DNA of 55,977 bases from Flavobacterium sandaracinum (GCF_004349135.1 NZ_SMFN01000020.1:9720-65696); one strand, 5' to 3'. Numbered from the stretch's first letter, positions 1 to 8,138 are shown. The notes: a model not told the origin generated them from the sequence alone. Program-made: numbers and translations.

Positions 1-69
1 GAGCATGATCCAATCCAGGGCCGTTGTTCCAGGTGTGATGGTTCGTGTTGTTTAATCCTGGTGTGTTTG

Positions 70-357
70 TTAAACTATCATATTTTCGTTGTCAGTTTGA
101 AGTGTATAAAGTTTTTGCAGTTCTTTTGGCAGTTTATCCCAATACTCTTTTGCTTTTACTTTATCGTTTCTTATTTCAAATAAACAGACTAAATCCCAAA
201 TTGCATCATTTCTACTTATCAACTTTTTATATAGTTTAGGTGTCATTTTTTCGACTATATCAAAGCTAAACCTTAACGCTAATGCCATAGAATCATAAAG
301 AGTAACCGCTATTTCGCTTTCGGTTGGTTTATAATCAAAAATCGTTTCTAATTTCAT
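70..357 (-). CDS. hypothetical small protein of left phage-like element
   Basis: A 95-residue ORF with an ATG start. It is a soluble, charged protein with no signal peptide or membrane segment, and I do not recognise a family. It follows the 86-residue gene upstream after 12 bases in the same direction, so the two probably share a transcript at the distal end of the left element's minus-strand gene series. It could be a late phage gene; nothing in the sequence fixes a role. Confidence 0.5.
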   Translation of the reverse strand: MKLETIFDYKPTESEIAVTLYDSMALALRFSFDIVEKMTPKLYKKLISRNDAIWDLVCLFEIRNDKVKAKEYWDKLPKELQKLYTLQTDNENMIV

Positions 358-369
358 TTTTACAGTGTT

Positions 370-630
370 TTACTTAATTCCTACGTCTTCTTTATAAATC
401 TGATCTTCCCAATCAATGCTTGGGTTTTCTTTAAATAATTCATTCCATCTATCCCGAACCAAATATATTTTTTTGCCCTGTTTTTCGGCTTCATTGAACA
501 AAACCCAAAAATCAAAGTCCGAAGTCCTAAAACCAATATGGCAAACTCTATTTAGTAAATCATAATATTCAATATCCGTTTTTCTATATTTATCTATTTC
601 CTTATAATCTATTTTTGAAGTGTTTTTCAT
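370..630 (-). CDS. hypothetical small protein of left phage-like element
   Basis: An 86-residue ORF with an ATG start. It is rich in aromatic and charged residues and has no recognisable motif. It is packed 12 bases upstream of the 95-residue gene at 70-357. About 170 bases separate it from the next gene upstream (800-1027), so it may begin a separate transcript. Function unknown. Confidence 0.5.
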   Translation of the reverse strand: MKNTSKIDYKEIDKYRKTDIEYYDLLNRVCHIGFRTSDFDFWVLFNEAEKQGKKIYLVRDRWNELFKENPSIDWEDQIYKEDVGIK

Positions 631-799
631 TGCTTTAAAATTTGAAGTTTTTAACCTTAAAACGGGGCTTTTTTCTACCGTTTTTCTACCCGTATTTTTT
701 TAATAATTGTAAAGCCTTGTATTTATTAATGCTTATTGGATTTGGTTCAAGTCCTAAACAGACCATCGCACCATAAAAAGCGACTTTTTAACAATCATT

Positions 800-1027
800 T
801 TATTTGTTTTCTGAATCCTGCAACTCCGCTAACAATTTATTTACTGGTGTGGTTAATATGGTGTATAAAGTAGTTCGAGAAATAGGATAAACGGGACAAA
901 TATACTTTCTTAAAATAACCGTGTCGGGAATGTCTTCCGTTTTGTGTTTTTTATATAAATCCAATATTAACTTATACCTTTTTAGCTTGCTTAATTGTAC
1001 GCCCTTTGCTCTTGGATCGTTTGCCAT
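800..1027 (-). CDS. small DNA-binding-like phage protein
   Basis: A 75-residue lysine-rich protein starting with ATG only 4 bases after the stop of the 311-residue HNH-like gene. The middle (ISRTTLYTIL) reads like the recognition helix of a helix-turn-helix, but the protein is too short for a firm call. Position after the terminase-small-like and HNH-like genes suggests it belongs to the same phage packaging or early operon. Confidence 0.5.
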   Translation of the reverse strand: MANDPRAKGVQLSKLKRYKLILDLYKKHKTEDIPDTVILRKYICPVYPISRTTLYTILTTPVNKLLAELQDSENK

Positions 1028-1031
1028 TGGT

Positions 1032-1967
1032 TTATATTTTTTTAGGGGTGGATTTTCTCAAAGGAATTTGCGAACTCATTCCAATATCCTTTAAACGTTG
1101 GTTTGTTATTTTCAGTTTTTGTGTTGCCGTTAGGGGCTTTGGCTCAAAATCTTTTATTTTTAAGATCCCGTTATTTTGATCTTGCATACATTCATTCACT
1201 AATAGTGTTAAATACTTGTTTATTGCATTCGTACCATTAGTAGTGCTAAATCCATTTTTTGCGCTTATTTCGGCTTTTGTAACACTTGATCGCAAAGGTT
1301 TTAACCATTCTAAAAACAAAATAAATTCGCTTTCGCAGTATCTACCAATAAAACCCCGTTTTACTGCAATTTCATTTAGGTAATATTTGAAAAGTATGTT
1401 TTGTCTATTTAGTTTCTTTGGCACTTCATAATATAATCTAATACATTTTACTATTTCGCTTTCGCTCGGTGCTTTGTAATGTAATCCAGTTGTATAGACT
1501 AAATTATTAAAATCAAAATCCAGATCGTTACCATTTATAAAAATTATTTGCCCGCCCCTTACTGGAGTTTTTTTATAAGTTTCTAAAATCAACTTTGCAA
1601 GATTGTAGCTTTTGCCGAAAATAGCAATATAACCTCTTTTCGATGGTGTTAATTCTCTATTAGTGGTTTGATTGTATGCTTTGCCTTGATTACTCAAATA
1701 TAATCCTTTTACGCTCGATTTTTTAAATCCCTCCTTTTGTAATTCTCTAATAGTTGGAATTATTTTTAAAGCTGGTTTGAGTTCCTTTGTTTTGAGATCA
1801 ATAGTATTTGCAGTAATCAACTTTTGCAAGTCATACAATTTGCCATTAAATCTAACTTTACCGTTTGCCGTTGGTGTAATCTCTCGTTTAGCCGTTTTAT
1901 GCCATAGTTTACCATCAATTGTAAAATATAATCCTTTTACTGCTGTTTTAATTAATTTCGTTTTCAT
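1032..1967 (-). CDS. HNH/NUMOD-like phage protein with duplicated N-terminal domain
   Basis: A 311-residue protein. Residues about 6-50 and 80-126 are two copies of one unit: each begins with a [TS]-[AS]-VKGLY motif, contains a (R)E[IL]TP turn and ends in [DN]L[QA]KLI. The second copy runs into FINGNDLDFDFNNL, which resembles the asparagine-rich core of HNH endonucleases (usual form DHINGNxxDNRxxNL). The expected first histidine is missing, so nuclease activity is doubtful. Its start overlaps the end of the upstream terminase-small-like gene by 20 bases, implying translational coupling. An HNH gene next to a terminase gene is a common phage arrangement. It may be a degenerate homing or packaging-associated nuclease, or purely DNA-binding. 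Confidence 0.55.
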   Translation of the reverse strand: MKTKLIKTAVKGLYFTIDGKLWHKTAKREITPTANGKVRFNGKLYDLQKLITANTIDLKTKELKPALKIIPTIRELQKEGFKKSSVKGLYLSNQGKAYNQTTNRELTPSKRGYIAIFGKSYNLAKLILETYKKTPVRGGQIIFINGNDLDFDFNNLVYTTGLHYKAPSESEIVKCIRLYYEVPKKLNRQNILFKYYLNEIAVKRGFIGRYCESEFILFLEWLKPLRSSVTKAEISAKNGFSTTNGTNAINKYLTLLVNECMQDQNNGILKIKDFEPKPLTATQKLKITNQRLKDIGMSSQIPLRKSTPKKI

Positions 1968-2277
1968 TGCGTACCGTTTTTAAATATCGTGAAACTGTGG
2001 ATTTACTTTTATTTAATGCTTTACCAATTTGCGCATAATTCAAACCCGAATTAAACAAATCGTTTGCTTTCTTTTTTATTGGGATTGTTTCCCTTTGATC
2101 TTTCCAATTTTCAGCAACGTACCATTTTTCAATAGTTCTAAATGGGGTATCAGTTATTTTGCCAACCTCCAGTAATGACAAACCAATTAAATAATATTTT
2201 TTTGCTTTTGCTTTGTCATCAAGTGTGTACGATTTTCTTTGTTTTGGGATCGGTGGTGTTTTTTCAGCTTTTGCCAT
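1948..2277 (-). CDS. terminase small subunit-like double HTH protein
   Basis: A 109-residue basic protein with an ATG start. It has two putative helix-turn-helix segments: residues about 25-55 (YLIGLSLLEVGKITDTPFRTIEKW followed by the ENWKDQR tail often seen in phage terminase small subunits) and residues about 75-100 (YAQIGKALNKSKSTVSRYLK). The first segment is what I would expect for DNA recognition by a small terminase. A plain transcriptional regulator is the alternative, and no large terminase is visible in the window. It overlaps the following HNH-like gene by 20 bases and is preceded by a 614-base gap without genes. Confidence 0.5.
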   Translation of the reverse strand: MAKAEKTPPIPKQRKSYTLDDKAKAKKYYLIGLSLLEVGKITDTPFRTIEKWYVAENWKDQRETIPIKKKANDLFNSGLNYAQIGKALNKSKSTVSRYLKTVRNENEIN

Positions 2278-2891
2278 TATGGGTGTTTTTGATTGGTTAG
2301 GTAATTTAATGGTATATAAATGGTATTTAATACTAATTTGTGGTACTAAAATTTAAGGTTTTTCAATAGGGTACTTTTTGACTTTTTTTTAAACTGTTTT
2401 TTTCAATACCCCCCTTTTCGTTTTTTTGCGTTGTGGATACTGCTGTATATGGTCAAACAATGTTTTTTGTCGAAAATCAGACCTTTTTTATATTGAATGG
2501 TACTATGTTACTTTGTTCCCAGTCCTTAAACCTCCGTTTAGGGTGTTTAGTGAATCCGACACGTTTTTTACTACTATTTTTATTAAAAATTCGCCCTTTT
2601 TTATATTTTGGTGTTAGTTCCTCTTTGGGGATAGCTTGATATACTACGTAATCTCAATACTGGTGCGTGCTTGCATCCTAAAGGATGTTTAAGACAAGCT
2701 TCCATAAAAAAATAGCGGGACTTTACGTGCGCTTTTTGAATCTTGATTTGTTTCATTACGTATCAACATATATTTAATTTTGACTTAATTAGTTGTTAAT
2801 TAACAGTTTAACCGAGTTACAAAAGTGTGACTTTTTTATTTTGTGCCTTTATACTTCTTTTTTTTATCAATAAATATCAAACTTTATATTT
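2278..2891. other. gene-free region in left element, candidate replication origin or control region
   Basis: Between the Rep-like gene and the terminase-small-like gene there is no convincing gene on either strand. The sequence holds a nested dyad at about 2669-2701: outer arms GCTTG and CAAGC, and an inner stem CATCC(taaa)GGATG at 2674-2687. The start of the following minus-strand gene is preceded by AT-rich sequence. The two overlapping plus-strand reading frames at 2426-2639 look like chance ORFs. An origin role is inference from the position beside a Rep-like gene. Confidence 0.3.
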
Positions 2892-3839
2892 TTAAAATAT
2901 AAGTAGTTGTTTTTCAGCGTTATATGATTTATTCCAAATGGGTACTATTTTACTGTTTTTTACAACAAAATCCGTGCGTATTACTTCCCATTTACCTATA
3001 AAATCCCTAATAGCGTAAAACTGTCTTTTGCTCAAAGCTTTGTTTTCATATTGGCTCTTATAGTTGTTCAAAACCGTAATTTTTCCTTTATAAATAATAT
3101 TCCGTACTAAATCTATTTTACTCCTTTGCGTGCCTTTCGGGGCTTCAATATCATTGTAGAAATTCAAGCCATCCCACTGGTTAAAAAAATCACTTTGGAT
3201 CACTTTTAAATATTCATTTGATAAAAATTGATTTAGTTGTAATTTTTCAACTCTACGGTGTACAGTTTCAATTCTTAGAATATGGTGTTTAAAATTGCCT
3301 ATTGGTTTCCTGCTGTCTTGCATTTCAAACAACTTATCATACATTTTAAAATGTACCCTAAAATCCCGATGCGTTCCCGTTGTTATTTGCCTGCTTTCTT
3401 TAAATTTTGGCTCAATTAAAAACGGCTTTTCCATCTTACCAATGCTATGCACTTTCTCTAAAACAAATTTCACATCGATATCAAATTTTAGGTTTATTCC
3501 AACTTCAAAAAATGTTACTTCTATATCGTTGGGATCAATGCCTGTATTTGTAATTAGTCGGTTAAATGTCCCTTTAGCTTGAACCATTGTAAAGCTGTCA
3601 AAATTGGTTAAATAGCCACTTTCTAAATGGGAGTGATATTTATGTATGCTTCCCGTTATTTTTAATTTATTCCTTGTGTCAATCTGAATAAATAAACCTC
3701 CAGTGAAATTTTTAGTAGTTCGGTTATCGTAATAGATTAAGCCGTTTAATGAATTACTCACTAAACGGCTTTTCTTAATTATGTTGGTTTTCTCTCTTTC
3801 TGACAAAGATTTTTTAACCATTGTAATATTGTCAATCAT
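2892..3839 (-). CDS. putative phage/plasmid replication initiation protein (gene II/X-like)
   Basis: About 315 residues from the ATG at 3839; an upstream TTG at 3854 extends the frame by five residues, but that stretch overlaps a repeated promoter-like motif, so I prefer the ATG. Two features recall rolling-circle replication initiators of the filamentous-phage gene II/X type: a tyrosine-lysine motif in a basic context (VHFKMYDKLFE) and a following LRIETVHRRVEKLQ segment, close to the LRxE motif of that family. The His-hydrophobic-His motif is not clear. The gene stands alone: a hairpin terminator closes the operon upstream and a 614-base gap follows. Alternatively it may be an unrelated phage protein. 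Confidence 0.45.
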   Translation of the reverse strand: MIDNITMVKKSLSEREKTNIIKKSRLVSNSLNGLIYYDNRTTKNFTGGLFIQIDTRNKLKITGSIHKYHSHLESGYLTNFDSFTMVQAKGTFNRLITNTGIDPNDIEVTFFEVGINLKFDIDVKFVLEKVHSIGKMEKPFLIEPKFKESRQITTGTHRDFRVHFKMYDKLFEMQDSRKPIGNFKHHILRIETVHRRVEKLQLNQFLSNEYLKVIQSDFFNQWDGLNFYNDIEAPKGTQRSKIDLVRNIIYKGKITVLNNYKSQYENKALSKRQFYAIRDFIGKWEVIRTDFVVKNSKIVPIWNKSYNAEKQLLIF

Positions 3840-3844
3840 TTTAT

Positions 3845-3888
3845 ATATTTGCAAAGTGCTTTATATTAATATTTGCAATTTTGGTATT
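3845..3888 (-). promoter_or_regulatory. repeated leader motif upstream of Rep-like gene
   Basis: ATATTTGCAA occurs twice here (3845-3854 and 3870-3879), and the 17-base string TTTGCAATTTTGGTATT at 3872-3888 is repeated exactly at 8142-8158. A 15-base string, TAATATTTGCAATTT, at 3867-3881 recurs at 9564-9578 just before the left integrase. All lie immediately upstream of minus-strand genes of the left element, suggesting a shared operator or promoter element. Confidence 0.45.
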
Positions 3889-3903
3889 AGCAACGATATT
3901 AAA

Positions 3904-3921
3904 AGCCCCTTTCGAGGGGCT
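3904..3921. terminator. rho-independent terminator hairpin
   Basis: AGCCCCT-ttcg-AGGGGCT is a perfect 7-bp stem with a tetraloop. It is followed by T7 on the plus strand and by TTTT on the minus strand, so it can end the minus-strand operon whose last gene stops at 3926. Confidence 0.75.
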
Positions 3922-3925
3922 TTTT

Positions 3926-4219
3926 TTATGCCCTGCTTTCAATAAAATAGTCAATGTCCGACCGCTTTATAATTACCTTACTATACTTTTCCGACTTCAT
4001 TTTAGTAACATTAAAAAAACCTTTCTCAATGTAGCTTTGCAGTGTATTCCTGCTACACTTCAGCACTTGCATTGCTTCTTTAGGTGTTAAAAACTCCTTT
4101 TGTCCTGTTGCTTTCATGTCTAACACATTCTTTGCAACACTAACAACTAAGTTTTTTAAATCGTTCCATTCGCTCAAAGGCACTGTAATAACCGCTATAT
4201 TGTTTACTTGTGTTTCCAT
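3926..4219 (-). CDS. helix-turn-helix (MerR/excisionase-type) protein
   Basis: A 97-residue protein with an ATG start. Residues about 43-93 (EFLTPKEAMQVLKCSRNTLQSYIEKGFF ... VIIKRSDIDYFIES) follow the winged-helix pattern of excisionase and DNA-binding domains annotated as helix_turn_helix_17 in Bacteroidota elements. It likely binds element DNA as an excisionase or regulator. It is the last gene of the operon before the terminator at 3904-3921 and lies 10 bases after the 203-residue gene. Confidence 0.7.
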   Translation of the reverse strand: METQVNNIAVITVPLSEWNDLKNLVVSVAKNVLDMKATGQKEFLTPKEAMQVLKCSRNTLQSYIEKGFFNVTKMKSEKYSKVIIKRSDIDYFIESRA

Positions 4220-4229
4220 GTTACAAATT

Positions 4230-4841
4230 TTATTTGAAGCGTTTAACGGCCTGGGGGTTTAGTTCAAAAGTTGCATTCTTAAAGAACATTAAATCTGACA
4301 ATTCGGTTGTATCGCCAATTTTACCCGTTTTCGTTTCTAACTGGTTTAACTCATTTAAAAGCTGTGCTAATTGTCCCAGTTTGGTAAATGCGGTCTGTTG
4401 GTTTTCGCTATCAATGAATAATGACAAACGATTGTTAATGTGATCTATGGTTTCCGTTGTTATGGTTACCGATCCTTTAATAATCTCAAATCTTTTTACG
4501 CTCCAGTGATAAAATTCCCTTTTACTTCTATCTTGCTGATCTTTTACTATGTCCGCTATAATTTCATTCGTTCCTTCTGGCTTTTCTATCAATTCAAAAA
4601 GCTTTTCTTTATTGAGCGTTAGCCCTCCAACTTTCATATCTTCGCCCGCTGTTAGTTTGTCGGTTACATAGGCTTTGGGATTTTCAAAAAGCGTTTCTAA
4701 ATCCGTGTTTGTTGCAATGATACCAACCGAACTAAGTCTATTTACATAGTTTTGAAAATAATTCTTTTTAGGCTCTAGCTGTTGAATTTCGCTATTAATT
4801 TCACCTAGATTTTTTGATAATAATACTTTTTCGAATGCCAT
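4230..4841 (-). CDS. hypothetical phage-element protein, helical
   Basis: A 203-residue acidic-basic mixed protein with an ATG start, predicted by eye to be largely helical, with no signal peptide and no recognisable catalytic motif. It sits in a tight series of small genes (11 bases after the 102-residue gene, 10 bases before the HTH gene), which argues that it is real and co-expressed. Function unknown; a structural or scaffold role is possible. Confidence 0.55.
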   Translation of the reverse strand: MAFEKVLLSKNLGEINSEIQQLEPKKNYFQNYVNRLSSVGIIATNTDLETLFENPKAYVTDKLTAGEDMKVGGLTLNKEKLFELIEKPEGTNEIIADIVKDQQDRSKREFYHWSVKRFEIIKGSVTITTETIDHINNRLSLFIDSENQQTAFTKLGQLAQLLNELNQLETKTGKIGDTTELSDLMFFKNATFELNPQAVKRFK

Positions 4842-4852
4842 AATTTTGATAT

Positions 4853-5161
4853 TTATTTAGTTGAAAATTTTTCTAGTCTGTGGAAAAATTCTTTTAAATT
4901 TTCCTCTTTGGTTGCTTTTTGGTTTTGCTTCATGAAATCCGCTTTAAAATCAACGCTCAATTTCGTGAGGTTCACTTTGTAGCCCTCCCAGTATTCGGGG
5001 GTTTTTACAAGTTTTTGCAGTTTGTTCCGTTCCGCTAGTTTAAACCCCTCCTGTATGGTTCTATCAATAAATTCCTTTTCCAGTGAATCAAACATTTTTA
5101 AAATTTCTTGATTTATTGGAGTTAACAAACTTTCTACCTCTTTAATTCCTTTTACTTCCAT
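4853..5161 (-). CDS. hypothetical small helical phage-element protein
   Basis: A 102-residue protein with an ATG start, rich in Lys and Glu, probably all-helical. It follows the 47-residue gene after 2 bases and precedes the 203-residue gene by 11. I recognise no family. Confidence 0.55.
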   Translation of the reverse strand: MEVKGIKEVESLLTPINQEILKMFDSLEKEFIDRTIQEGFKLAERNKLQKLVKTPEYWEGYKVNLTKLSVDFKADFMKQNQKATKEENLKEFFHRLEKFSTK

Positions 5162-5163
5162 GT

Positions 5164-5307
5164 TTACGCTGTGATTAATTGATTATTATTTGGTGTGTTG
5201 TAGGTTAACACTTCTTTTCCAAAAACTTTAACCCTTGTTTTAGTTCCTGTTAAATCCATATTCTCATTATGGATCATTACTTTTTCTATTATCAAAATTC
5301 TTTTCAT
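5164..5307 (-). CDS. small hypothetical protein (47 aa)
   Basis: A short ORF beginning MKRILIIEKV and ending NNNQLITA. It fills the space between the 80-residue gene (stop at 5328) and the 102-residue gene (start at 5161) almost exactly, leaving 20 and 2 bases. This packing, the ATG start and the unbroken frame support a real small gene. Function unknown. Confidence 0.5.
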   Translation of the reverse strand: MKRILIIEKVMIHNENMDLTGTKTRVKVFGKEVLTYNTPNNNQLITA

Positions 5308-5327
5308 CGTATGGGTTTTGGTGTTTT

Positions 5328-5570
5328 TTAGTCTTCTTTTTCTAGTACTGGGTCTAGTATTTCCGCTAATTCATTAATCCAAAAAAAACCGTTTTCCGCC
5401 CATTCTGGATTTATGGGATTTTTTGTTTCGTCTAGTCTCATTATTGTTAAAGACAAAATATAATTTATTCGTCTTAAGTGCGTAGCTAGTGATTGTTCGG
5501 ATATAACAGTATCTAAGAAATCATTTAATTTTGGGTTTGTGTAGCCTACTTGTGCTTTTTCATTTGCCAT
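5328..5570 (-). CDS. hypothetical small phage-element protein
   Basis: An 80-residue protein with an ATG start (MANEKAQVGY), acidic toward the C-terminus, no motif recognised. It lies within the contiguous minus-strand gene series of the left element, 24 bases after the 93-residue gene. Confidence 0.5.
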   Translation of the reverse strand: MANEKAQVGYTNPKLNDFLDTVISEQSLATHLRRINYILSLTIMRLDETKNPINPEWAENGFFWINELAEILDPVLEKED

Positions 5571-5594
5571 TCTTATGCGTTTTTTTGAATTAAA

Positions 5595-5876
5595 TTATTT
5601 CTTTTTGTTTGGGTTTTTTAGTTCGTTTGTGGGGGTAGAGTTCCACTCGTTTGCCTTTTCTTTGGCGGTTTTAATCATTGCATTTAGACTGTTAAAATCA
5701 GTATGATTTTTTCCTATATCTTTGATGATCTCTTTTTCAATTTTATTACAATTCGAAATAGCACTTTTGTACAAAAGTTCTTTTTCCCATAATTCATAAT
5801 CAAAGGCGATTGCCATTTTTCCTATTTTTTGCTGTTCCCTTGTTTTTTTTGGAAAAAACTCTATCCAGTGTTTCAT
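5595..5876 (-). CDS. hypothetical small phage-element protein
   Basis: A 93-residue lysine-rich protein with an ATG start (MKHWIEFFPKK), no recognised domain. It begins 24 bases after the stop of the DUF6046-like gene and probably shares its transcript. Confidence 0.5.
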   Translation of the reverse strand: MKHWIEFFPKKTREQQKIGKMAIAFDYELWEKELLYKSAISNCNKIEKEIIKDIGKNHTDFNSLNAMIKTAKEKANEWNSTPTNELKNPNKKK

Positions 5877-5900
5877 TTTTTTGATTTTTACATTATTTTT

Positions 5901-6554
5901 CTATGGTTCTATTAGTTCAGTAAGAAGTTTGTAACCCATATCGCTAGACGCTTTTATTTCAAATGCTTGTACGTTTTCACCTTTTGTAAATGGAAAATTA
6001 TAATCTTCAATAACAATATTTAAAATGCCTAGTGTATTTAATAGATCGCTAAACACATAAATAAATCCTGCTTTTTTTAAAAAGTCGAATAGTTCCCGCA
6101 TTAAAACCCTTGGGTAGGTATCCTCATAATTGCCTCTTTCAATAGCACCAAACAAAACCCCAGTTATTGTTATTTCGTAATCATTTTGCGCCCAACGTTC
6201 TTTTATTGTTCCTCCAGTTACTCGTTTGGCTACCTTTCTTTTTATAATTGCGTTACCTCCCGAAACACTAATTAAAGGCTCAAAAGGAAATAACCATCTA
6301 GCTCCATTTTCCGAAAAGCTAAACAACAAAGGGAAATATTGTTGCTTTTGGTCTAATGGTTGGTTTGCGCTCCAATGGTTTGCTATAACTGGAGAAGAAA
6401 CCGCAGTGATACCCGTTACATTTTGAAAGGGCAAAAAAGGAATAGGAGGCAATACTTGCTTTGTGAATTGATTATCAAATACCTTATTGCTTTCTAGTGT
6501 TGCAACTGCCTTACCTCCCATTAATGAAGCAAATAAAAAGTCGTTGTTATTCAT
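5901..6554 (-). CDS. DUF6046-like phage protein
   Basis: A 217-residue protein with an ATG start. The central and C-terminal parts (KRVTGGTIKERWAQNDYEI, then a Y-P-R-V-hydrophobic segment, then IVIEDYNFPFTKGENVQAF and a closing SSDM) match what I remember of DUF6046, a family found in Bacteroidota prophages. The pattern resembles virion assembly or tail-associated proteins, but no activity is known to me. It supports a phage origin for the left element. The N-terminal 60 residues are low in motif content. The family name is from memory, so the confidence is moderate. Confidence 0.55.
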   Translation of the reverse strand: MNNNDFLFASLMGGKAVATLESNKVFDNQFTKQVLPPIPFLPFQNVTGITAVSSPVIANHWSANQPLDQKQQYFPLLFSFSENGARWLFPFEPLISVSGGNAIIKRKVAKRVTGGTIKERWAQNDYEITITGVLFGAIERGNYEDTYPRVLMRELFDFLKKAGFIYVFSDLLNTLGILNIVIEDYNFPFTKGENVQAFEIKASSDMGYKLLTELIEP

Positions 6555-6599
6555 TTAATTAGTTTTTAAATACGGTTTAAATTCTGTGGTAAGAGTTAA

Positions 6600-6713
6600 T
6601 TAATCTTTTTTTACAACTGGCTTTTTTTGATCTTGATACTTTCCTTTTCCTACGGCTGTTTTTATATCTGATAGTGGCGTTTTCTTGTTTTTGGCTTTGT
6701 GCTTTTGCTTCAT
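6600..6713 (-). CDS. small lysine-rich protein (37 aa)
   Basis: A 37-residue ORF (start MKQKHKAKNKK, end PVVKKD) lying 4 bases after the stop of the 117-residue gene. About 40 percent of its residues are lysine, so it is strongly basic and could bind nucleic acid. Tight spacing and an ATG start are the main support. Confidence 0.4.
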   Translation of the reverse strand: MKQKHKAKNKKTPLSDIKTAVGKGKYQDQKKPVVKKD

Positions 6714-6717
6714 ATTC

Positions 6718-7071
6718 TCAATTAAATAAGGTTTCTTGTTTTGGTGGCACTGGTTCAATTTTCTGTAAAAGCAATATTGTAATTTGCTGTTTTTTAAAAT
6801 CTATATTTTTGCTTTTGTACATTTTTTGCATTAACTCGATGGTGTCCTCTCGATTGTAGCCAGTATCTAAATAACATATATAATCACTCAATTTTTCTAA
6901 GTGGGTTTTGATTACTCCCAGCACTACGGCTTTGCCTTTATATTTCCGCTGTAGATAAATCTCAAATTGATTATTTTTAAAATGCTTTCTTGGATTATAA
7001 ACCCGTATTGTCGAAAAACATTTGCAGTCTAATTTGTTATTCCAGTTAATGGAAAACTCTAGCCGTTCCAT
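6718..7071 (-). CDS. hypothetical phage-element protein
   Basis: A 117-residue protein with an ATG start, 3 bases after the HTH gene. A central [KR]G[KR]AVVLGV segment preceded by FEIYLQRKYKG looks vaguely like the beta-barrel of ASCH-type proteins, with a basic residue-rich loop, but this is a weak resemblance. A C-terminal QETLF sequence resembles the QxLF beta-clamp binding motif seen in replication-associated phage proteins; this is an inference. Co-expressed with the repressor-like gene upstream. Confidence 0.5.
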   Translation of the reverse strand: MERLEFSINWNNKLDCKCFSTIRVYNPRKHFKNNQFEIYLQRKYKGKAVVLGVIKTHLEKLSDYICYLDTGYNREDTIELMQKMYKSKNIDFKKQQITILLLQKIEPVPPKQETLFN

Positions 7072-7074
7072 AGG

Positions 7075-7293
7075 TTATGCGCTTGCTACGGCTTGGAGTT
7101 CTTGTATTGCAGTGGCTTTGGCTTCTTTGTACTCTTTTAGGAATTTTGTCGTACTTTCCATTATTGCCAAATCACTTTTTGTTTCTACACCACGCAAAAA
7201 TCGTTGTACCGTGTCATAATTAACATTTGCCATTTCTGCTATTTTCCTGCCAGCTCCATTTGGTAGCTGTTTTTTAATTTCTTGAATTTCCAT
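7075..7293 (-). CDS. phage repressor-like HTH protein
   Basis: About 72 residues from the ATG at 7293; a TTG at 7317 would add eight residues but falls inside the left arm of a large inverted repeat. Residues about 15-45 (AGRKIAEMANVNYDTVQRFLRG) form a lambda-repressor/XRE-type helix-turn-helix. The gene sits directly downstream of a 19-bp inverted repeat with a nested TATCTTTG box, a typical arrangement for an autoregulated phage control gene. Confidence 0.65.
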   Translation of the reverse strand: MEIQEIKKQLPNGAGRKIAEMANVNYDTVQRFLRGVETKSDLAIMESTTKFLKEYKEAKATAIQELQAVASA

Positions 7294-7305
7294 AATTAAA
7301 TGATT

Positions 7306-7387
7306 AAAATTAGTCAAACATTTTAAGCAAAAAAAATATCTTTGCCGTTCTGATCCGACAAAGATATAAAAATGTTTGACTAATTTT
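7306..7387. promoter_or_regulatory. large inverted repeat with nested opposed promoter boxes
   Basis: AAAATTAGTCAAACATTTT (7306-7324) is repeated in exact reverse complement at 7369-7387. Inside it, ATATCTTTG and CAAAGATAT form a second dyad carrying TATCTTTG, which fits the Bacteroidota -7 consensus TAnnTTTG, once on each strand. The minus-strand box would drive the HTH gene at 7075-7293. I infer an operator/promoter for autoregulation. Confidence 0.55.
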
Positions 7388-7409
7388 AGTATATTTTGAA
7401 ATATTTTTT

Positions 7410-8138
7410 TTATTTTAAATATTTATTAAATATTTCATCATCAGTACCATGCTTTTTGGTAAAGTAGTCATTATTTATTTTTTGTTTTATATTGGAAATA
7501 AGATAAAATGATTTGTCATATTTATCAATTAAATAAGAGTTTTTTGTTTTTGAAATACTTTCTTTAAATCCTTCTAAACTTTCATAAAAGTATGCGGTAT
7601 TAAATAGCATTGTTATATTTTCTAAGTCTTTTACTTTTAAGTTTTTCTTTAAGTAATTTTGAAATTGCTTTTGCATCGTATTTCCAAAATAATTAAAAAG
7701 TGTTTTTTGATGAATGTTGTTTTCTAATATAAAATCACGTAAATTAAAATCTATTAAATCATCTTGTATTTTGGCGGTGGTTAAATAATAATATTCGTTT
7801 AAATTAGAAATAGACACCGTAGTACAATATTTAAAATAGGCAGTTATAAAAGCTGTATCAAACTCCTTCAATTCTTTAGTGACAATTTCAGAAATTAATG
7901 TAATAGCATTGATTTCATTATTAATTAAATCCTTGTCAAAATCATCTGTTGAATTGAAAATTTCATTAAAATTTTCCTCGCTATAATACTCATTAAAAGT
8001 TATTGATTTTACTTTTGTATTTTGTCTAAATGCAACTAAAAGTAAATAAATACTATAGTGTTTTACTCCATTAATTAAATATGGTTTTAAATTAGTATTT
8101 AAAAAATGCTTTACTGTTATTTTACTGGTTTTGCTCAT
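7410..8138 (-). CDS. hypothetical protein next to integrase
   Basis: About 242 residues from the ATG at 8138 (MSKTSKITVKHF); a TTG further upstream gives 252, but the extension overlaps the repeated TTTGCAATTTTGGTATT motif. The protein is AT-rich in codon use, strongly Asn/Lys/Tyr-biased, and has no domain I recognise. It lies between the integrase and the control region of the left element, a place where phages carry immunity or superinfection-exclusion genes. Confidence 0.5.
   Translation of the reverse strand: MSKTSKITVKHFLNTNLKPYLINGVKHYSIYLLLVAFRQNTKVKSITFNEYYSEENFNEIFNSTDDFDKDLINNEINAITLISEIVTKELKEFDTAFITAYFKYCTTVSISNLNEYYYLTTAKIQDDLIDFNLRDFILENNIHQKTLFNYFGNTMQKQFQNYLKKNLKVKDLENITMLFNTAYFYESLEGFKESISKTKNSYLIDKYDKSFYLISNIKQKINNDYFTKKHGTDDEIFNKYLK

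Noticed and set aside
2426..2639. Two plus-strand frames in the left-element gap
   Set aside because: They overlap each other in different frames, have no promoter or family signal, and oppose all neighbouring genes.
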